From JANQEU01 sp965228045 (GTDB lineage: Bacteria; Bacteroidota; Bacteroidia; Cytophagales; Cyclobacteriaceae), in assembly GCA_965228045.1 (NCBI GenBank), contig OZ245789.1:496001-560000 (forward strand): a DNA stretch of 64,000 bases, given 5' to 3'. The notes under the pieces were generated by a model. That model was not told where the DNA came from and searched no databases. It saw nothing but the letters and a program-made list of their open reading frames with translations. Of the stretch, positions 9,287 through 19,047 are shown piece after piece. Each line of letters opens with the position of its first letter. Within the stretch, counting starts at the first letter, position 1. The position numbers and the translations under genes were made by a program.

Positions 9287-9651
9287 TCCTTATTGATTTC
9301 TAATAGGAATTTCATGTCGATGGCCCAGTCTTTTGCCAGGTTGATCATAGCGGTAGTTTCCATTTCCGTTACATAACCTTTCTTGTGATTGTCCTCCCAG
9401 GTTTCCAGGAGATATTCAAGTCTTTTCTTTTCCGGTAAAGCATTAAATACTTTTCCCAGAAATTCCTTTGCCCGCTCAAAGGCAGACAAATAGTCAGAAG
9501 CAATGAATTCGGTAGCCCACTGATAGGCATCCCAGGCATCAATTTTCGAGACAAATTCCTCTAGAATTTTTTTCTCATCTTCATCCATTCCATGATAATG
9601 GAAAATTAGGGACTTCAGTAGGACCAGTGCTTTTTTCAATTCATTGCTCAT
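9283..9651 (-). CDS. Unknown small helical cytosolic protein
   Basis: A 122-residue protein without signal peptide or membrane segment. It is rich in Lys, Glu, Leu and Trp and looks entirely alpha-helical. It follows hemW by 25 bases on the same strand, so the two may be cotranscribed. A distant relation to TerB-like helical proteins is possible but I see no diagnostic motif. The convergent response-regulator stop codon overlaps its own (CTAA, 9283-9286). Confidence 0.55.
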   Translation of the reverse strand: MSNELKKALVLLKSLIFHYHGMDEDEKKILEEFVSKIDAWDAYQWATEFIASDYLSAFERAKEFLGKVFNALPEKKRLEYLLETWEDNHKKGYVTEMETTAMINLAKDWAIDMKFLLEINKD

Positions 9652-9676
9652 TGCGGGTGCCTAGTTTTGACTAAAA

Positions 9677-10816
9677 TTAGTTGATGTCTTCATCATAAAA
9701 TAATTTAAACGCGATTTCATCGGCTACCAATAATCCATCATTCGTGGTAAATAAAACATTATCCTTTAAAACGACATATCCATTTTCAATAAGTAAGTTT
9801 ATATCCACCTCTTTGTCCGAGATCAAATCTATTTTGAATTTTTTAGAAAGGTAATCAGTTTCAATTCCCAGTACGGTCCTACTACGAGTGAGGATGTATT
9901 CGTTTATTTGTGATGATCTGGAAAGGTTTTCTGTCACATATGCCGTTTGACCACTTCCAAGTTTTCTTAAGTATTCCGCATTACTATATACGTTGCTTTT
10001 TCTGGTTTTGTCACCATCATAAGAGTGAGCGGATGGACCTATCCCCAAATATGGTCTTTGCAACCAATAGGACTGATTATGCTTTGATCTATAACCAGGT
10101 TTCGAATAATTAGACACTTCATAGTGCTCGTATCCGGCTGCCGATAGGAACTTATGAGTTGCTTCATAAAACTCAGCCTGGGTGTCTTCTTCCATAATCA
10201 CGAATTTTCCTTGATTTACCCAATGCTGAAGTACCGTCTTACGTTCTATGGTAAGACCATAAACTGATATGTGTGGAGAATCCAGTTCAATAATCCTTTG
10301 TATCTGTTCTGCCCAATCTTCCTTACCTCTATTCGAAAAGCCATAGATCAGGTCAACTGAAAAATTCTGAAACCCCGATTTTTTCATCTGATCAATTACC
10401 GCTATCGCCTCTTCGCTTGAATGACTTCTATTCATTCTAATTAGATCCTCATTGTCGAATGTTTGAAGTCCTACACTAAGTCTATTGATCCCGATATTTA
10501 ACAGACCATCCAAATAATTCGGATTCAGGTCTTCCGGATTGGCCTCCAATGTAATCTCCGGATCGATAACGATTTCAAAATTGTCGGCAACAGATTTTAG
10601 TAGTTTCCCGATTTCATCAATCTGAAGGACGGAAGGTGTACCTCCTCCAAAATAGATAGTTCCCAAAGATTTGGTAAGTTCATGCGAACGGATTTTTAAT
10701 TCCATCAGCATACAATCAATCAGCTGCGATTTTCTTTCAAGATTTGTGCTGAAGTGAAAATCACAATAGTGACATGCCTTTCGGCAAAATGGAATATGAA
10801 AGTATAGTCCGGCCAA
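9677..10816 (-). CDS. hemW: HemW, radical SAM heme chaperone
   Basis: About 379 residues. Cytosolic radical SAM protein, formerly annotated as an oxygen-independent coproporphyrinogen oxidase. It carries the iron-sulfur motif C-x3-C-x2-C (CRKACHYC, residues 11-18 from the chosen start), GGGTPS, and the HemW-typical HNQSYW motif. It lacks the extra N-terminal region of true HemN, so heme transfer is the likelier role. I place the start at the TTG at 10816, since the family begins with 'MAGLYFHIPFC'; an ATG at 10840 would add an unusual Cys/Lys-rich octapeptide. It is divergent from the Omp85 gene, with about 35 bases between starts. Confidence 0.9.
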   Translation of the reverse strand: MAGLYFHIPFCRKACHYCDFHFSTNLERKSQLIDCMLMELKIRSHELTKSLGTIYFGGGTPSVLQIDEIGKLLKSVADNFEIVIDPEITLEANPEDLNPNYLDGLLNIGINRLSVGLQTFDNEDLIRMNRSHSSEEAIAVIDQMKKSGFQNFSVDLIYGFSNRGKEDWAEQIQRIIELDSPHISVYGLTIERKTVLQHWVNQGKFVIMEEDTQAEFYEATHKFLSAAGYEHYEVSNYSKPGYRSKHNQSYWLQRPYLGIGPSAHSYDGDKTRKSNVYSNAEYLRKLGSGQTAYVTENLSRSSQINEYILTRSRTVLGIETDYLSKKFKIDLISDKEVDINLLIENGYVVLKDNVLFTTNDGLLVADEIAFKLFYDEDIN

Positions 10817-10851
10817 ATATTTACGTTTACAATCACACAATCTTAATCTGT

Positions 10852-12465
10852 TTGATCAAGAATTACTTCAGATACGGAATAGTACATTTGATTCTACTGG
10901 TAACAACCGGTTTGTCCGCCCAGAAAAATGTATGGATTATTGATGGTGATTCTATAGCTGCCCGGTTTGAAGACTCAGTAAGTGCTCATAGAGCTGTACG
11001 CAAATTCTTGAACGCGCAAATCCTAAATGGTTATGTATACGCATCACTGGACTCAAGTACTTTTGATCGTGACTCATATTATTTTGATATACATCTTGGT
11101 ACCCGGGAAAGATGGAGTCCATCTCAGGTACTAATTGACTCCATGCCGTCATCGTCTAAAAAAAGACAGATTGGTGACCAACTAGCAAAGTTGGGAGACA
11201 ATGGATATCCTTTTGCAACGCTCAGATTGTTCGATGTCGAAAGAAGGGAGGAAGGAATTACCGCTGAGGTATATATTACATCAGAGGAATTCATTCAATA
11301 CGATACCTTAGTAGTCCAAAATTCGAAAACCGATCTGAAAAAAGAATACCTATGGAAATACCTCGGTCTCGAACCGGGAGAGCCTTATAGTGAAAGTGCC
11401 TTCCGCAAGATTCCTTTAAAAGTTGCTCGATCGAACCTTTTCGATTTGAATTCAGATCCGGACCTGGCTATTGCAGATGGTAGGGCTATTGTCTATTTGG
11501 ATATTAAAGAAAATCAAGTCAGTTCATTTGAAGGATTGGCAGGACTACAGAGAGTGGACAATCGGTCCGTGCTCATGGGATATCTAAATTTGACTCTTGG
11601 CAATCTTTTTAGCAGTGGCAAAGAACTAAGTCTAAACTGGAATCGGTTTCAATCCGAGTCACAAAAACTGAATGTCCGTTATTCCAATCCTTATATTTTT
11701 CTCACGGATATAAATGTTGGAGGTGAAGTCGATATAATACGCCAGGACACGTCCTTTACTTCTACAAGTTATCAGCTAAATGCCTCATCAGAATTTTTTT
11801 CAAGCATGTGGTTTGGGATTCAGTTTTCAAGGTTCCTAAGTACATCATTAAGGGAGTCAACTGATATGCTTACTGAGAATGTAAAGACATCCTGGTATGG
11901 TATAAATCTCTCGACTTTGGCGAACAAGAACTATTTTGAAAGGAGGTCCTACTTTGGGTATTCATCCAGTTTGGAATTAGGCGATAGGAGAGTATTAGCT
12001 ACCAATTCATCAGTCACGCCGAATCAACTTGTGTTTAGAATCAATTTAGAGAGTCAGGCACAGTTGGAATTTGGTTCGCGATCGAGTTTTGTTTTCAATG
12101 GTGTATATGACGTTTTGAGGAATGAGTTTCCATTTCAGAACGAGATGATTAGACTGGGCGGACTAAAGTCCTTTCGAGGGTTCAACGAATTTGAGTTATT
12201 TGTCACAGAGGCAATTACCGGTCAATTTGAATACAGATATTATTTTGAGAGATTGTCCTATTTACAGGTATTTACGGATTTGGGATTAATAAACAGTCCA
12301 AACTTTGGAGATAACCTTAGGTCAATTGCTAGTTTTGGATTTGGATTCGGATTACAAACAGATGGAGGAGTATTTAATCTTGTTTTGGCAAATGGGATGA
12401 GACCGGATGATCAATTTAACTTTACCTATACAAATGTTCACTTTGGGTACGTTTCGAGGTTTTAG
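10852..12465 (+). CDS. Omp85/BamA-superfamily outer-membrane protein
   Basis: About 537 residues from the TTG at 10852, which gives a normal signal peptide (MIKNYFRYGIVHLILLVTTGLSAQ); an ATG at 10774 would add a charged stretch. After two or so POTRA-like alpha/beta units ('LGLEPGEPYSESAF', 'RSNLFDLNSDPDL') comes a beta-barrel with the superfamily's loop-6 motif: 'LGGLKSFRGFNEFEL', with the Arg-Gly-Phe trio. It is shorter than BamA, so an accessory Omp85 protein for exporting or assembling outer-membrane proteins is likelier. The downstream DUF4271-type gene overlaps its 3' end. Confidence 0.85.
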   Translation: MIKNYFRYGIVHLILLVTTGLSAQKNVWIIDGDSIAARFEDSVSAHRAVRKFLNAQILNGYVYASLDSSTFDRDSYYFDIHLGTRERWSPSQVLIDSMPSSSKKRQIGDQLAKLGDNGYPFATLRLFDVERREEGITAEVYITSEEFIQYDTLVVQNSKTDLKKEYLWKYLGLEPGEPYSESAFRKIPLKVARSNLFDLNSDPDLAIADGRAIVYLDIKENQVSSFEGLAGLQRVDNRSVLMGYLNLTLGNLFSSGKELSLNWNRFQSESQKLNVRYSNPYIFLTDINVGGEVDIIRQDTSFTSTSYQLNASSEFFSSMWFGIQFSRFLSTSLRESTDMLTENVKTSWYGINLSTLANKNYFERRSYFGYSSSLELGDRRVLATNSSVTPNQLVFRINLESQAQLEFGSRSSFVFNGVYDVLRNEFPFQNEMIRLGGLKSFRGFNEFELFVTEAITGQFEYRYYFERLSYLQVFTDLGLINSPNFGDNLRSIASFGFGFGLQTDGGVFNLVLANGMRPDDQFNFTYTNVHFGYVSRF

Positions 12466-13522
12466 ATTGGCGATAGTCTCCTGGGTGCTATCATTTTCAG
12501 TATTTGGCCAGCAGGAAAATGTTGAAGTAGCTGAAGATCTCACTCTAAGAATGATCGATATATCGAATTCCACCGAATTGAAAGCCGTAGTGGAATTTTC
12601 AGAAGCGGATCTCGTTGGATTTTTTATTTCGAAAAGCGAGAACTTTGACCAATTACAGGTATGTACCGATAGTGAATTCAGAGTATGGGTTCAAAATCGG
12701 TTGCAATTCGCAGATACAAAATGTTGGGAGATCAACCAAGACCGTCTCTTTTCATTGTCCAGCTCGGACTCGGTTTACATAGTTTTACAAACGGACGAAG
12801 ATTTTGAGTCATTAAATGCTCATACGTTTAGACAAAAGACTCAAAGACCGGAGCTATCAAGCGTTATACTACCTAAACTTAATCAAAGTTCCGGATCATT
12901 CATTATCATTATTTTCCTTGCGTCAATGCTTATCTTCGGGACCATCAGGAATAGCTTCCCTAACGTATATCAAGATATCTTCACCATAAATCCCTTTGGT
13001 CGAATTTCAGGGTCCAGACAAGATGGTGTTGATTTTGGGATCATACTTTTAAGCTTTTTTATCAGTTTGCTTTGTGCGTTTGCTTATTGGTATCTGAGGG
13101 ATTTTAGCAGCAATTATTATCTGGATAGCTTCACCGGGAATCTTGGTAGAATATTGTTTTATACTGGTATTGTCATGATCTCTCTGCTCATCAAATATTA
13201 TTTCGTTTCTCTTGTTTCCCGTTTGACCGGATTTAAAGGAATTGCCTACTCACAGATGTATGATTTTCTTCGGTTTTTTGCCCTGCTATCCTTATTATTT
13301 GCATTTCTGATTTTTGGAAAATTCTGGTTCAGTCAGTCTCCGAAAGATCTGTCGGGATGGTTTTGGAGTTACTACTTTGTTACGGGATATTTATTATTTG
13401 TGGTATACTACTTTTATAAGATTGGTGTTCAAATGCATCATCGAAAACTGCACATTATTTCCTACCTTTGCACCACCGAAATTTTAGGGGCTGTTTTGAT
13501 CGCCCTAATCTTTACCAGATAA
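12434..13522 (+). CDS. DUF4271-type multispanning membrane protein
   Basis: About 362 residues of unknown function. A signal peptide ends near VFGQ. A periplasmic domain of about 120 residues follows, then at least six transmembrane helices from about residue 155 onward. The architecture and position directly before hemD match the DUF4271 proteins of Bacteroidota. The ATG at 12434 overlaps the Omp85 gene by 32 bases. The ATG at 12407 or a TTG at 12467, one base after that gene's stop, are alternatives. Overlap and spacing indicate cotranscription with its neighbours. Confidence 0.78.
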   Translation: MFTLGTFRGFRLAIVSWVLSFSVFGQQENVEVAEDLTLRMIDISNSTELKAVVEFSEADLVGFFISKSENFDQLQVCTDSEFRVWVQNRLQFADTKCWEINQDRLFSLSSSDSVYIVLQTDEDFESLNAHTFRQKTQRPELSSVILPKLNQSSGSFIIIIFLASMLIFGTIRNSFPNVYQDIFTINPFGRISGSRQDGVDFGIILLSFFISLLCAFAYWYLRDFSSNYYLDSFTGNLGRILFYTGIVMISLLIKYYFVSLVSRLTGFKGIAYSQMYDFLRFFALLSLLFAFLIFGKFWFSQSPKDLSGWFWSYYFVTGYLLFVVYYFYKIGVQMHHRKLHIISYLCTTEILGAVLIALIFTR

Positions 13523-13544
13523 GAAACTGAAAATAACTTGGAGT

Positions 13545-14333
13545 ATGGGTAATGATCTCATTTTGGAAGAAAAGGAGCGATTGACCAGAGTTGAAAGCAT
13601 ATTAGTTTCACAGCCAAAGCCACAAGACGAAAAGTCTCCTTATTATACTCTTGCTGAGAAGTATAAGATAAAAGTTGATTTCCGGCCATTCATTGAGATT
13701 GACCCAATAGATGTAAAAGAGTTTCGAAAGCAAAAGGTCAATTTCCTTGATTTTACTGCAGTAATATTTACCAGCAGAAACGCGGTAGATCATTATTTTC
13801 GGCTAGCGGCTGAAAACAAGCTGGAGATACCTACTGATATGAAGTACTTCTGTATCTCGGAACAGACTGCTAATTATCTCCAGAAATACATTGTCATTAG
13901 AAAGCGAAAGATATTCACGGGTTACCGTACAGCTCAGGATCTTATTGAGATAATCAAAAAGCATCCGAAAGAGAAGTATGTATTCCCATGTTCTGATATA
14001 AGGAAAGGGGATATTCCGGATTTCCTTGAAGCAAATAAGATTGAATTTAAGGAAGCGATTATATACAAAACGGTCGCAAGTGATCTGTCGGATTTGGCAG
14101 ATGTCAATTATGACATTATTGCATTTTTTAGTCCTTCGGGAATCTCCTCTTTATTTGAAAACTTTCCGGACTTTAAGCAAAACAAGACAAGAATAGCGGC
14201 ATTTGGCCCCACCACATCGAAGGCCGTTCAGGATGCTGACCTGATACTTGATATTCAGGCTCCTCTTCCAAATGCACCTTCCATGACAGGAGCACTTGAG
14301 TTATATATTAAAAAAGCAAATGGTATAAAATAG
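13545..14333 (+). CDS. hemD: Uroporphyrinogen-III synthase
   Basis: A 262-residue cytosolic enzyme that cyclises hydroxymethylbilane with inversion of ring D in heme/siroheme synthesis. HemD sequences are weakly conserved, but 'FLDFTAVIFTSRNAVDHYF', 'YVFPCSDIR' and 'IIAFFSPSGISSLFENF' fit the two-lobed fold, and the length is right. In Bacteroidota it commonly sits between the DUF4271-type gene and a porP-like gene, as here. A slightly extended charged N-terminus of about 30 residues precedes the fold. Confidence 0.88.
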   Translation: MGNDLILEEKERLTRVESILVSQPKPQDEKSPYYTLAEKYKIKVDFRPFIEIDPIDVKEFRKQKVNFLDFTAVIFTSRNAVDHYFRLAAENKLEIPTDMKYFCISEQTANYLQKYIVIRKRKIFTGYRTAQDLIEIIKKHPKEKYVFPCSDIRKGDIPDFLEANKIEFKEAIIYKTVASDLSDLADVNYDIIAFFSPSGISSLFENFPDFKQNKTRIAAFGPTTSKAVQDADLILDIQAPLPNAPSMTGALELYIKKANGIK

Positions 14334-14379
14334 GGGTTGAAATAACAACTACTGTTTTCTTTGTTAGTAAATTGTTGGT

Positions 14380-15330
14380 ATGAGGGTAGCTTTATTTTTG
14401 TTGGCACTTATCCTTTCTGGTTCAATATTTGGCCAATCGGATGTCGTCATGTCCAATGGTATCCTTAATCCTGTATTAAAGAACCCAGCTTTTGCCGGAT
14501 CAGAAAATTCCGCTTTTGCAACGTTTCAGTTACGCAGTCAATGGACAGGTTTTGAGACAACATTCGATGGAAGTGGCGGAGCACCAAATACACAGATGAT
14601 TTCGGCATCCGTACCTGTAATTGGTGGATTAAATGGATTTGGATTAATCGTCCAGAATGATGCGCTGGGACCTGTGACGAATTTCACAGCATCTATACCT
14701 GTTAGTTTTTCTTTTGCTATTGGGAATAATAATCTGGGCATTGGTATAAGCCCTGGAGTAGTGTCAACTATTTTGGACTTTAACCAATTGCGATTTGCAG
14801 ATCCCTCTGATCCCTTGAATCTTGGCACATCCGAAAGTCAGACCAACTTTAATATTGGTGCCGGGATTTTCTATGATTTCTCAGGGAAGCTACTTGTTAG
14901 TGCTGGTGTTGCCAACATAACCGAGCCGGAATTCAATTTTGGAAACAGTGATCTCAGCTACAAATCGATCAGGAATTACAATCTTTTAGTCCGATATCGG
15001 ATGTTGATTTCAAGTCAATTCCAATTAGTACCTACATTAAATGTAAATACAGACCTAAGAGGCTATACCATAGATGCGGGCTCATTGGCATTTATTGGTG
15101 ACAAAATATGGACCGGCATTTTGTATAGATGGGCTGAGTCCATCATTGCTATGGTCGGTTACACCTTGTTACCAGAGGATAATCTGCACATTGGCTTTTC
15201 GATGGATATCGTACTGGATCAGGTAAATGCGAAACAGCTAACCTCCCAGGAGATTTACATAAAATACATAATTCCTGGTTTCATTCTGGGTGGACGCAAA
15301 CAAGTGAAAACACCAAGGTTCACTTACTAG
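14380..15330 (+). CDS. porP: PorP/SprF-family type IX secretion outer-membrane protein
   Basis: A 316-residue outer-membrane beta-barrel with a signal peptide cut near SIFGQ. The PorP/SprF signature shows right after it: 'NGILNPVLKNPAFAGS', then 'FRSQWTGFE'-like and the C-terminal 'LHIGFSMDIVLD'. Family members work with the GldK/GldN ring and the SprA translocon, and help export or anchor particular cargo or adhesins. Position immediately before gldK is the classic arrangement. The symbol is by family; several PorP paralogs usually exist per genome. Confidence 0.9.
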   Translation: MRVALFLLALILSGSIFGQSDVVMSNGILNPVLKNPAFAGSENSAFATFQLRSQWTGFETTFDGSGGAPNTQMISASVPVIGGLNGFGLIVQNDALGPVTNFTASIPVSFSFAIGNNNLGIGISPGVVSTILDFNQLRFADPSDPLNLGTSESQTNFNIGAGIFYDFSGKLLVSAGVANITEPEFNFGNSDLSYKSIRNYNLLVRYRMLISSQFQLVPTLNVNTDLRGYTIDAGSLAFIGDKIWTGILYRWAESIIAMVGYTLLPEDNLHIGFSMDIVLDQVNAKQLTSQEIYIKYIIPGFILGGRKQVKTPRFTY

Positions 15331-15479
15331 ATTGTGTAATTTCCAGTATAGACTTCATTATTTATAGTTGAAATTTTGCAACGTATTTGATTAAGATTTT
15401 ATATTTAAGCTCTTTATCACACAATAATTATTGCAGAAGTTTGTTTATTTTACATACTTGCATGTTCAAATTTGGTGTT

Positions 15480-16523
15480 ATGAAAATTACGAGTGTTTTA
15501 AGACATTCTGTGCTACAGACAGTTGCCTTGTCTTTTTTGATTTCCGGATGTGGATTATTCGGTGGAGGAAGTGCAGATTTTGATGATAGAGGGGAGCTCA
15601 TCGGAGTCCAGGGCAGAGAAGGTTGGGAGATGACCAGACCATTTGGAATGGTCACATGTCCAGCGGGTACTTTTCACATGGGCCAGGCCGATGAAGATAT
15701 AGCAGCTACCCAGATCAACTTTAACAAACAGGTTACGATCAGTGCGTTTTTTATGGACGACACTGAAATAACCAACAATGAGTATCGGCAATTTACGACA
15801 GAACTTACCGAAGGTTCTGAGGTAGAGCTTCCGGCCGGATACTCTGTGGCTGACCTAATGCCTGATACCAGTGTATGGGTCACTGATTTTACTCACCACA
15901 TGGGTGATCCTTTTGTGGAGTATTATTGGTCACATCCAGCTTTTGACGATTTCCCCGTTGTAGGAGTTGACTGGAATGCCGCACGTTATTTTTGCGAATG
16001 GAGAACCAGTCACCTAAATAACTACAGGCTAGATGTCGGACTTCCGGTAATGCCTAGTTTTAGATTACCTTCGGAAGCAGAATGGGAATATGCAGCTAGG
16101 GGTGGCCGTGATATGAATAAGTATCCTTGGGGTAACCCTTATATAAGAAATGTTAAGGGGTGTCTTCTAGCCAATTTCAAACCAGGTAGAGGAAATTACT
16201 ATGATGATGGTTTTGCATATACTGCGCCTACTGCTACATTCTTTGCCAATGACTATGGTCTTTATGACATGTCCGGTAACGTTGCGGAATGGTGTGAAGA
16301 TGCATACAATCCATCTTCAGTTCCACTTGTTTGGGATATGAACCCTACTTACTACGACGACAGGATAGATTTCAAAGTTATAAGAGGAGGATCATGGAAA
16401 GACATTGCTTATTTCCTCGAGACCGGAACCAGATCTTTTGAACATAAAGACACTACCCGGTCATCAATTGGTTTTAGATGTGCAATGACTTATATTGGTC
16501 GTCCGACTGGAACAGAATTTTAA
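15480..16523 (+). CDS. gldK: GldK/PorK, type IX secretion outer-membrane ring lipoprotein
   Basis: About 347 residues. The N-terminus is a lipoprotein signal ending in LISGC (Cys24). The body is a formylglycine-generating-enzyme-like (SUMF1) fold: 'GTFHMGQADED', 'TEITNNEYRQF', 'FRLPSEAEWEYAARGG', 'YDMSGNVAEWCEDAY' and 'VIRGGSWKD'. In this family the fold is structural and forms the periplasmic ring with GldN. I chose the ATG at 15480, which gives a normal lipoprotein signal; an upstream in-frame ATG at 15387 would add 31 unlikely residues. It begins the gldK-L-M-N run, 149 bases after the porP-like gene. Confidence 0.95.
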   Translation: MKITSVLRHSVLQTVALSFLISGCGLFGGGSADFDDRGELIGVQGREGWEMTRPFGMVTCPAGTFHMGQADEDIAATQINFNKQVTISAFFMDDTEITNNEYRQFTTELTEGSEVELPAGYSVADLMPDTSVWVTDFTHHMGDPFVEYYWSHPAFDDFPVVGVDWNAARYFCEWRTSHLNNYRLDVGLPVMPSFRLPSEAEWEYAARGGRDMNKYPWGNPYIRNVKGCLLANFKPGRGNYYDDGFAYTAPTATFFANDYGLYDMSGNVAEWCEDAYNPSSVPLVWDMNPTYYDDRIDFKVIRGGSWKDIAYFLETGTRSFEHKDTTRSSIGFRCAMTYIGRPTGTEF

Positions 16524-16561
16524 AATTGATTAAATTATACTAACCTAAATATTCCAATAAT

Positions 16562-17371
16562 ATGAGCGCGAAAAAAGGCGGATTTATGGAACTTCTATAC
16601 ACCACGATCATGCCTAAGATCTACGGTATAGGAGCAGCGATTGTAATCGTTGGTGCCATGTTCAAGATTCTTCACTTACCAGGTGCGGCTGCGATGCTTG
16701 GTATAGGACTGACTACGGAAGCAGTAATTTTCTTCCTTAGTGCATTCGAACCAAAACATCCTGAACCAGATTGGGCTAAAGTTTATCCTGAACTTGCCGA
16801 TGATTATGAAGGACCTGCAGCACAACCTAAGAGAGTTGCGCAACCGCAGGCAACAGGGGTTTCTGCCCAAATGGATAAAATGCTAGCTGACGCTAAGCTG
16901 GGTCCTGATCTCATCAAGAGTCTTGGTGATGGTATGAGGAACCTTTCAGACACTGCAAACAAATTATCCAGCCTGGGAGATGCGGCCGGTGCAACGAATG
17001 AGTATGCTAAAAATGTAAAAGCAGCATCTGGGACTATCACTGAGATGAACAAGTCCTATGCGTCTACGATGGAGGCGTTAAAAGGTATGGCTGATGCATC
17101 TTCCGACGCAAAGGAATACCATACACAGGTACAAAATGTCACAAAGAGTTTAAGCGCTTTGAATGCCTTATATGAAATGGAATTGAAGGATTCTCAGGGT
17201 CATACGAAAGCATTGAACAAATTCTATTCTAATGTTACAACTGCTCTGGAAGGTATGGCTGATGCTGGTAAAGAAACAGCAGCGTTCCAGGCGGAATTGA
17301 ACAAGTTAACATCCAATGTTGCTTCACTTAACAAGGTTTATGGCGGAATGTTGTCTGCTATGAAAGGATAA
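16562..17371 (+). CDS. gldL: GldL/PorL, type IX secretion motor stator subunit
   Basis: 269 residues. Two transmembrane helices near the N-terminus (about residues 17-38 and 43-61) surround the family stretch 'FKILHLPGAAAMLGIG'. The rest is a long cytoplasmic helical domain. With GldM it forms the proton-driven rotary motor of gliding and type IX secretion. A conserved Glu in the second helix (TTEAVIFF) fits the proton-path residue of the family. Spacings of 38 bases to gldK and 22 to gldM support one operon. The C-terminal half has internal similarity around repeated 'MADA' segments ('EALKGMADASSDAKEY' and 'EGMADAGKETAAF'). Confidence 0.96.
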   Translation: MSAKKGGFMELLYTTIMPKIYGIGAAIVIVGAMFKILHLPGAAAMLGIGLTTEAVIFFLSAFEPKHPEPDWAKVYPELADDYEGPAAQPKRVAQPQATGVSAQMDKMLADAKLGPDLIKSLGDGMRNLSDTANKLSSLGDAAGATNEYAKNVKAASGTITEMNKSYASTMEALKGMADASSDAKEYHTQVQNVTKSLSALNALYEMELKDSQGHTKALNKFYSNVTTALEGMADAGKETAAFQAELNKLTSNVASLNKVYGGMLSAMKG

Positions 17372-17393
17372 AAAAATTAAAATTTGACTCATT

Positions 17394-19043
17394 ATGGCTG
17401 GAGGTAAAGAAACAGGACGTCAGAAAATGGTAGGTATGATGTATCTCGTACTTACTGCATTGCTGGCTTTGAACGTAAGTAATACGATCATCGATAAGTT
17501 TGTTTTCATCAATGAAAGTTTGGTTAGGGCAAATGATGAAAGCTCTGAGAGAAATGCTCAAATATTGGAAAGTATCGTCGAGATCGTTGATGAGACAGGT
17601 AATAGAGAGAAGGATGTGGCTGTGAAAACTGCAGCGGAAGAATTACGTGCTGAAACCGCCAGGGTGATCGAAAGGCTCAATGTAATCAAGGATACGATGG
17701 TCACAATAACCGGTGGTTATGTAGATCATGAGCCAGAATACAGAGGAGATGCTAAACATTTAGTTGGTAAAACTGACTACAATAAAGTAGGTCATTTCAT
17801 GATGCCAGAAGAAGAAGGAGGTGAAGGAAAGGGAGAGGAGTTGAAAGAGGTACTCAACGGCTATGCTGAATTCGTTAAGACTTTGTTGGAAGAACGATTT
17901 GACGCACCAGAGACGGAGACCTCTCATTATAAGCTGATTGCTGTAGATGCTGCAGATGATCCTGTTTATAATGCTGATCCTAACCAGGCTGGCAAGAAAT
18001 TTTCACAGTTGGCCTTTGAGGAATCCCCCACTCCGGCTTGTCTGGCTACTATGAGTGAATTTCAGTCTAGAGTATTGAGTTATGAAACACGTGCTCTGGA
18101 TTTTCTTTCAGGAAAGGTTGGTGCAGGAGATATTAGTTTTGATAGAATTGAAGCAAAAGTTTTACCTGTCGCTAAGTATGTTGCTGCGGGCACACCTTAC
18201 GAGGGTGATATGTTCATAGCGGCTTCCTCAAGTGGCATGACAGCTACCATGTTCTATGATGGAAATGAAATTCCGGTAGAGAATGGTATAGGTAAGGTTA
18301 AATTTACTGCCTCCGCAGGAAGCTACGATGAGAACAACCAGGTTCGAAAGACTTTTGAGGCTGCAATTCAAGTTCCGGTTCCTGGAGGAGGAGACACAAC
18401 TTATAGAAGTACCATTGAGTATTTTGTGACGAAACCTGTAATCCAAATTCAGTCGAAAGCAGTAGGAGCATTGTATCTGGGATGTGGAAATGATCTGGAT
18501 GTTCAGGTTCCTGCTTTGGGTAACGCCTACAATCCGGACTTTAGAGTGCAAGGAGGTAGGAGTTTTAAAGGATCGGCTACTGGATCAGTAATCATTGTAC
18601 CAAATTCTAGAAGTGTAACACTTACTGTATCTAATAACAATAGCGTAATTGGTAGTAGAGAATTTGGAGTAAAACCGATTCCTGCACCGGAGATTATACC
18701 AATGACTGGCAGAGGTCCTGTCAACATGAAAGTAGGGATTTCATCAAAATCCAGGCAACTATTTCTTGAAGCTAAAGCTGAATCAGGTTTTGCAGAATTC
18801 CTTCCAGATGATGCAAAGTTCCGGGTGGCTCAATGTGAGGTTACGCTTGTAAGTGGCGGTTTGGCGAGAGGTCAAGTAAGGTCAGGTAACCGAATTGATC
18901 TTAGCACTCTTGCGTCTCAAGCCAGAAAAGGAGATAATCTTGTAATTGAATTACTAAAGCTACAGAGACAGAATTTCAGAGGTGAAGTTGAGGATTTTCC
19001 TATTCCGCCTAGTATGAAGTTCATACAAGTGCCTTTAAATTAA
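17394..19043 (+). CDS. gldM: GldM/PorM, type IX secretion motor periplasmic shaft
   Basis: 549 residues. One N-terminal transmembrane helix ('MVGMMYLVLTALLALNVS') follows a short cytoplasmic GGKETGRQK head. The long periplasmic part has a helical first domain and beta-rich D2-D4 domains that reach the GldK/GldN ring. Conserved family stretches include 'YLVLTALLALNVSNTIIDKF' and the mid-protein glycine-rich 'RGPVNMKVGISSKSR'. It is cotranscribed with gldL (22 bases) and gldN (4 bases). Length is normal for Cytophagales. Confidence 0.96.
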   Translation: MAGGKETGRQKMVGMMYLVLTALLALNVSNTIIDKFVFINESLVRANDESSERNAQILESIVEIVDETGNREKDVAVKTAAEELRAETARVIERLNVIKDTMVTITGGYVDHEPEYRGDAKHLVGKTDYNKVGHFMMPEEEGGEGKGEELKEVLNGYAEFVKTLLEERFDAPETETSHYKLIAVDAADDPVYNADPNQAGKKFSQLAFEESPTPACLATMSEFQSRVLSYETRALDFLSGKVGAGDISFDRIEAKVLPVAKYVAAGTPYEGDMFIAASSSGMTATMFYDGNEIPVENGIGKVKFTASAGSYDENNQVRKTFEAAIQVPVPGGGDTTYRSTIEYFVTKPVIQIQSKAVGALYLGCGNDLDVQVPALGNAYNPDFRVQGGRSFKGSATGSVIIVPNSRSVTLTVSNNNSVIGSREFGVKPIPAPEIIPMTGRGPVNMKVGISSKSRQLFLEAKAESGFAEFLPDDAKFRVAQCEVTLVSGGLARGQVRSGNRIDLSTLASQARKGDNLVIELLKLQRQNFRGEVEDFPIPPSMKFIQVPLN

Positions 19044-19047
19044 CATT

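Noticed and set aside
9677..10816. Oxygen-independent coproporphyrinogen oxidase HemN
   Set aside because: The protein is short, lacks the HemN N-terminal region, and has the HNxxYW motif of HemW.
15331..15479. A promoter for gldK
   Set aside because: Only imperfect matches to TAnnTTTG were found (such as CAAATTTG), none with a properly spaced -33 TTG.
15480..16523. Formylglycine-generating enzyme acting on the sulfatase
   Set aside because: It has the FGE fold but sits at the head of gldKLMN with a lipoprotein signal, so it is GldK.
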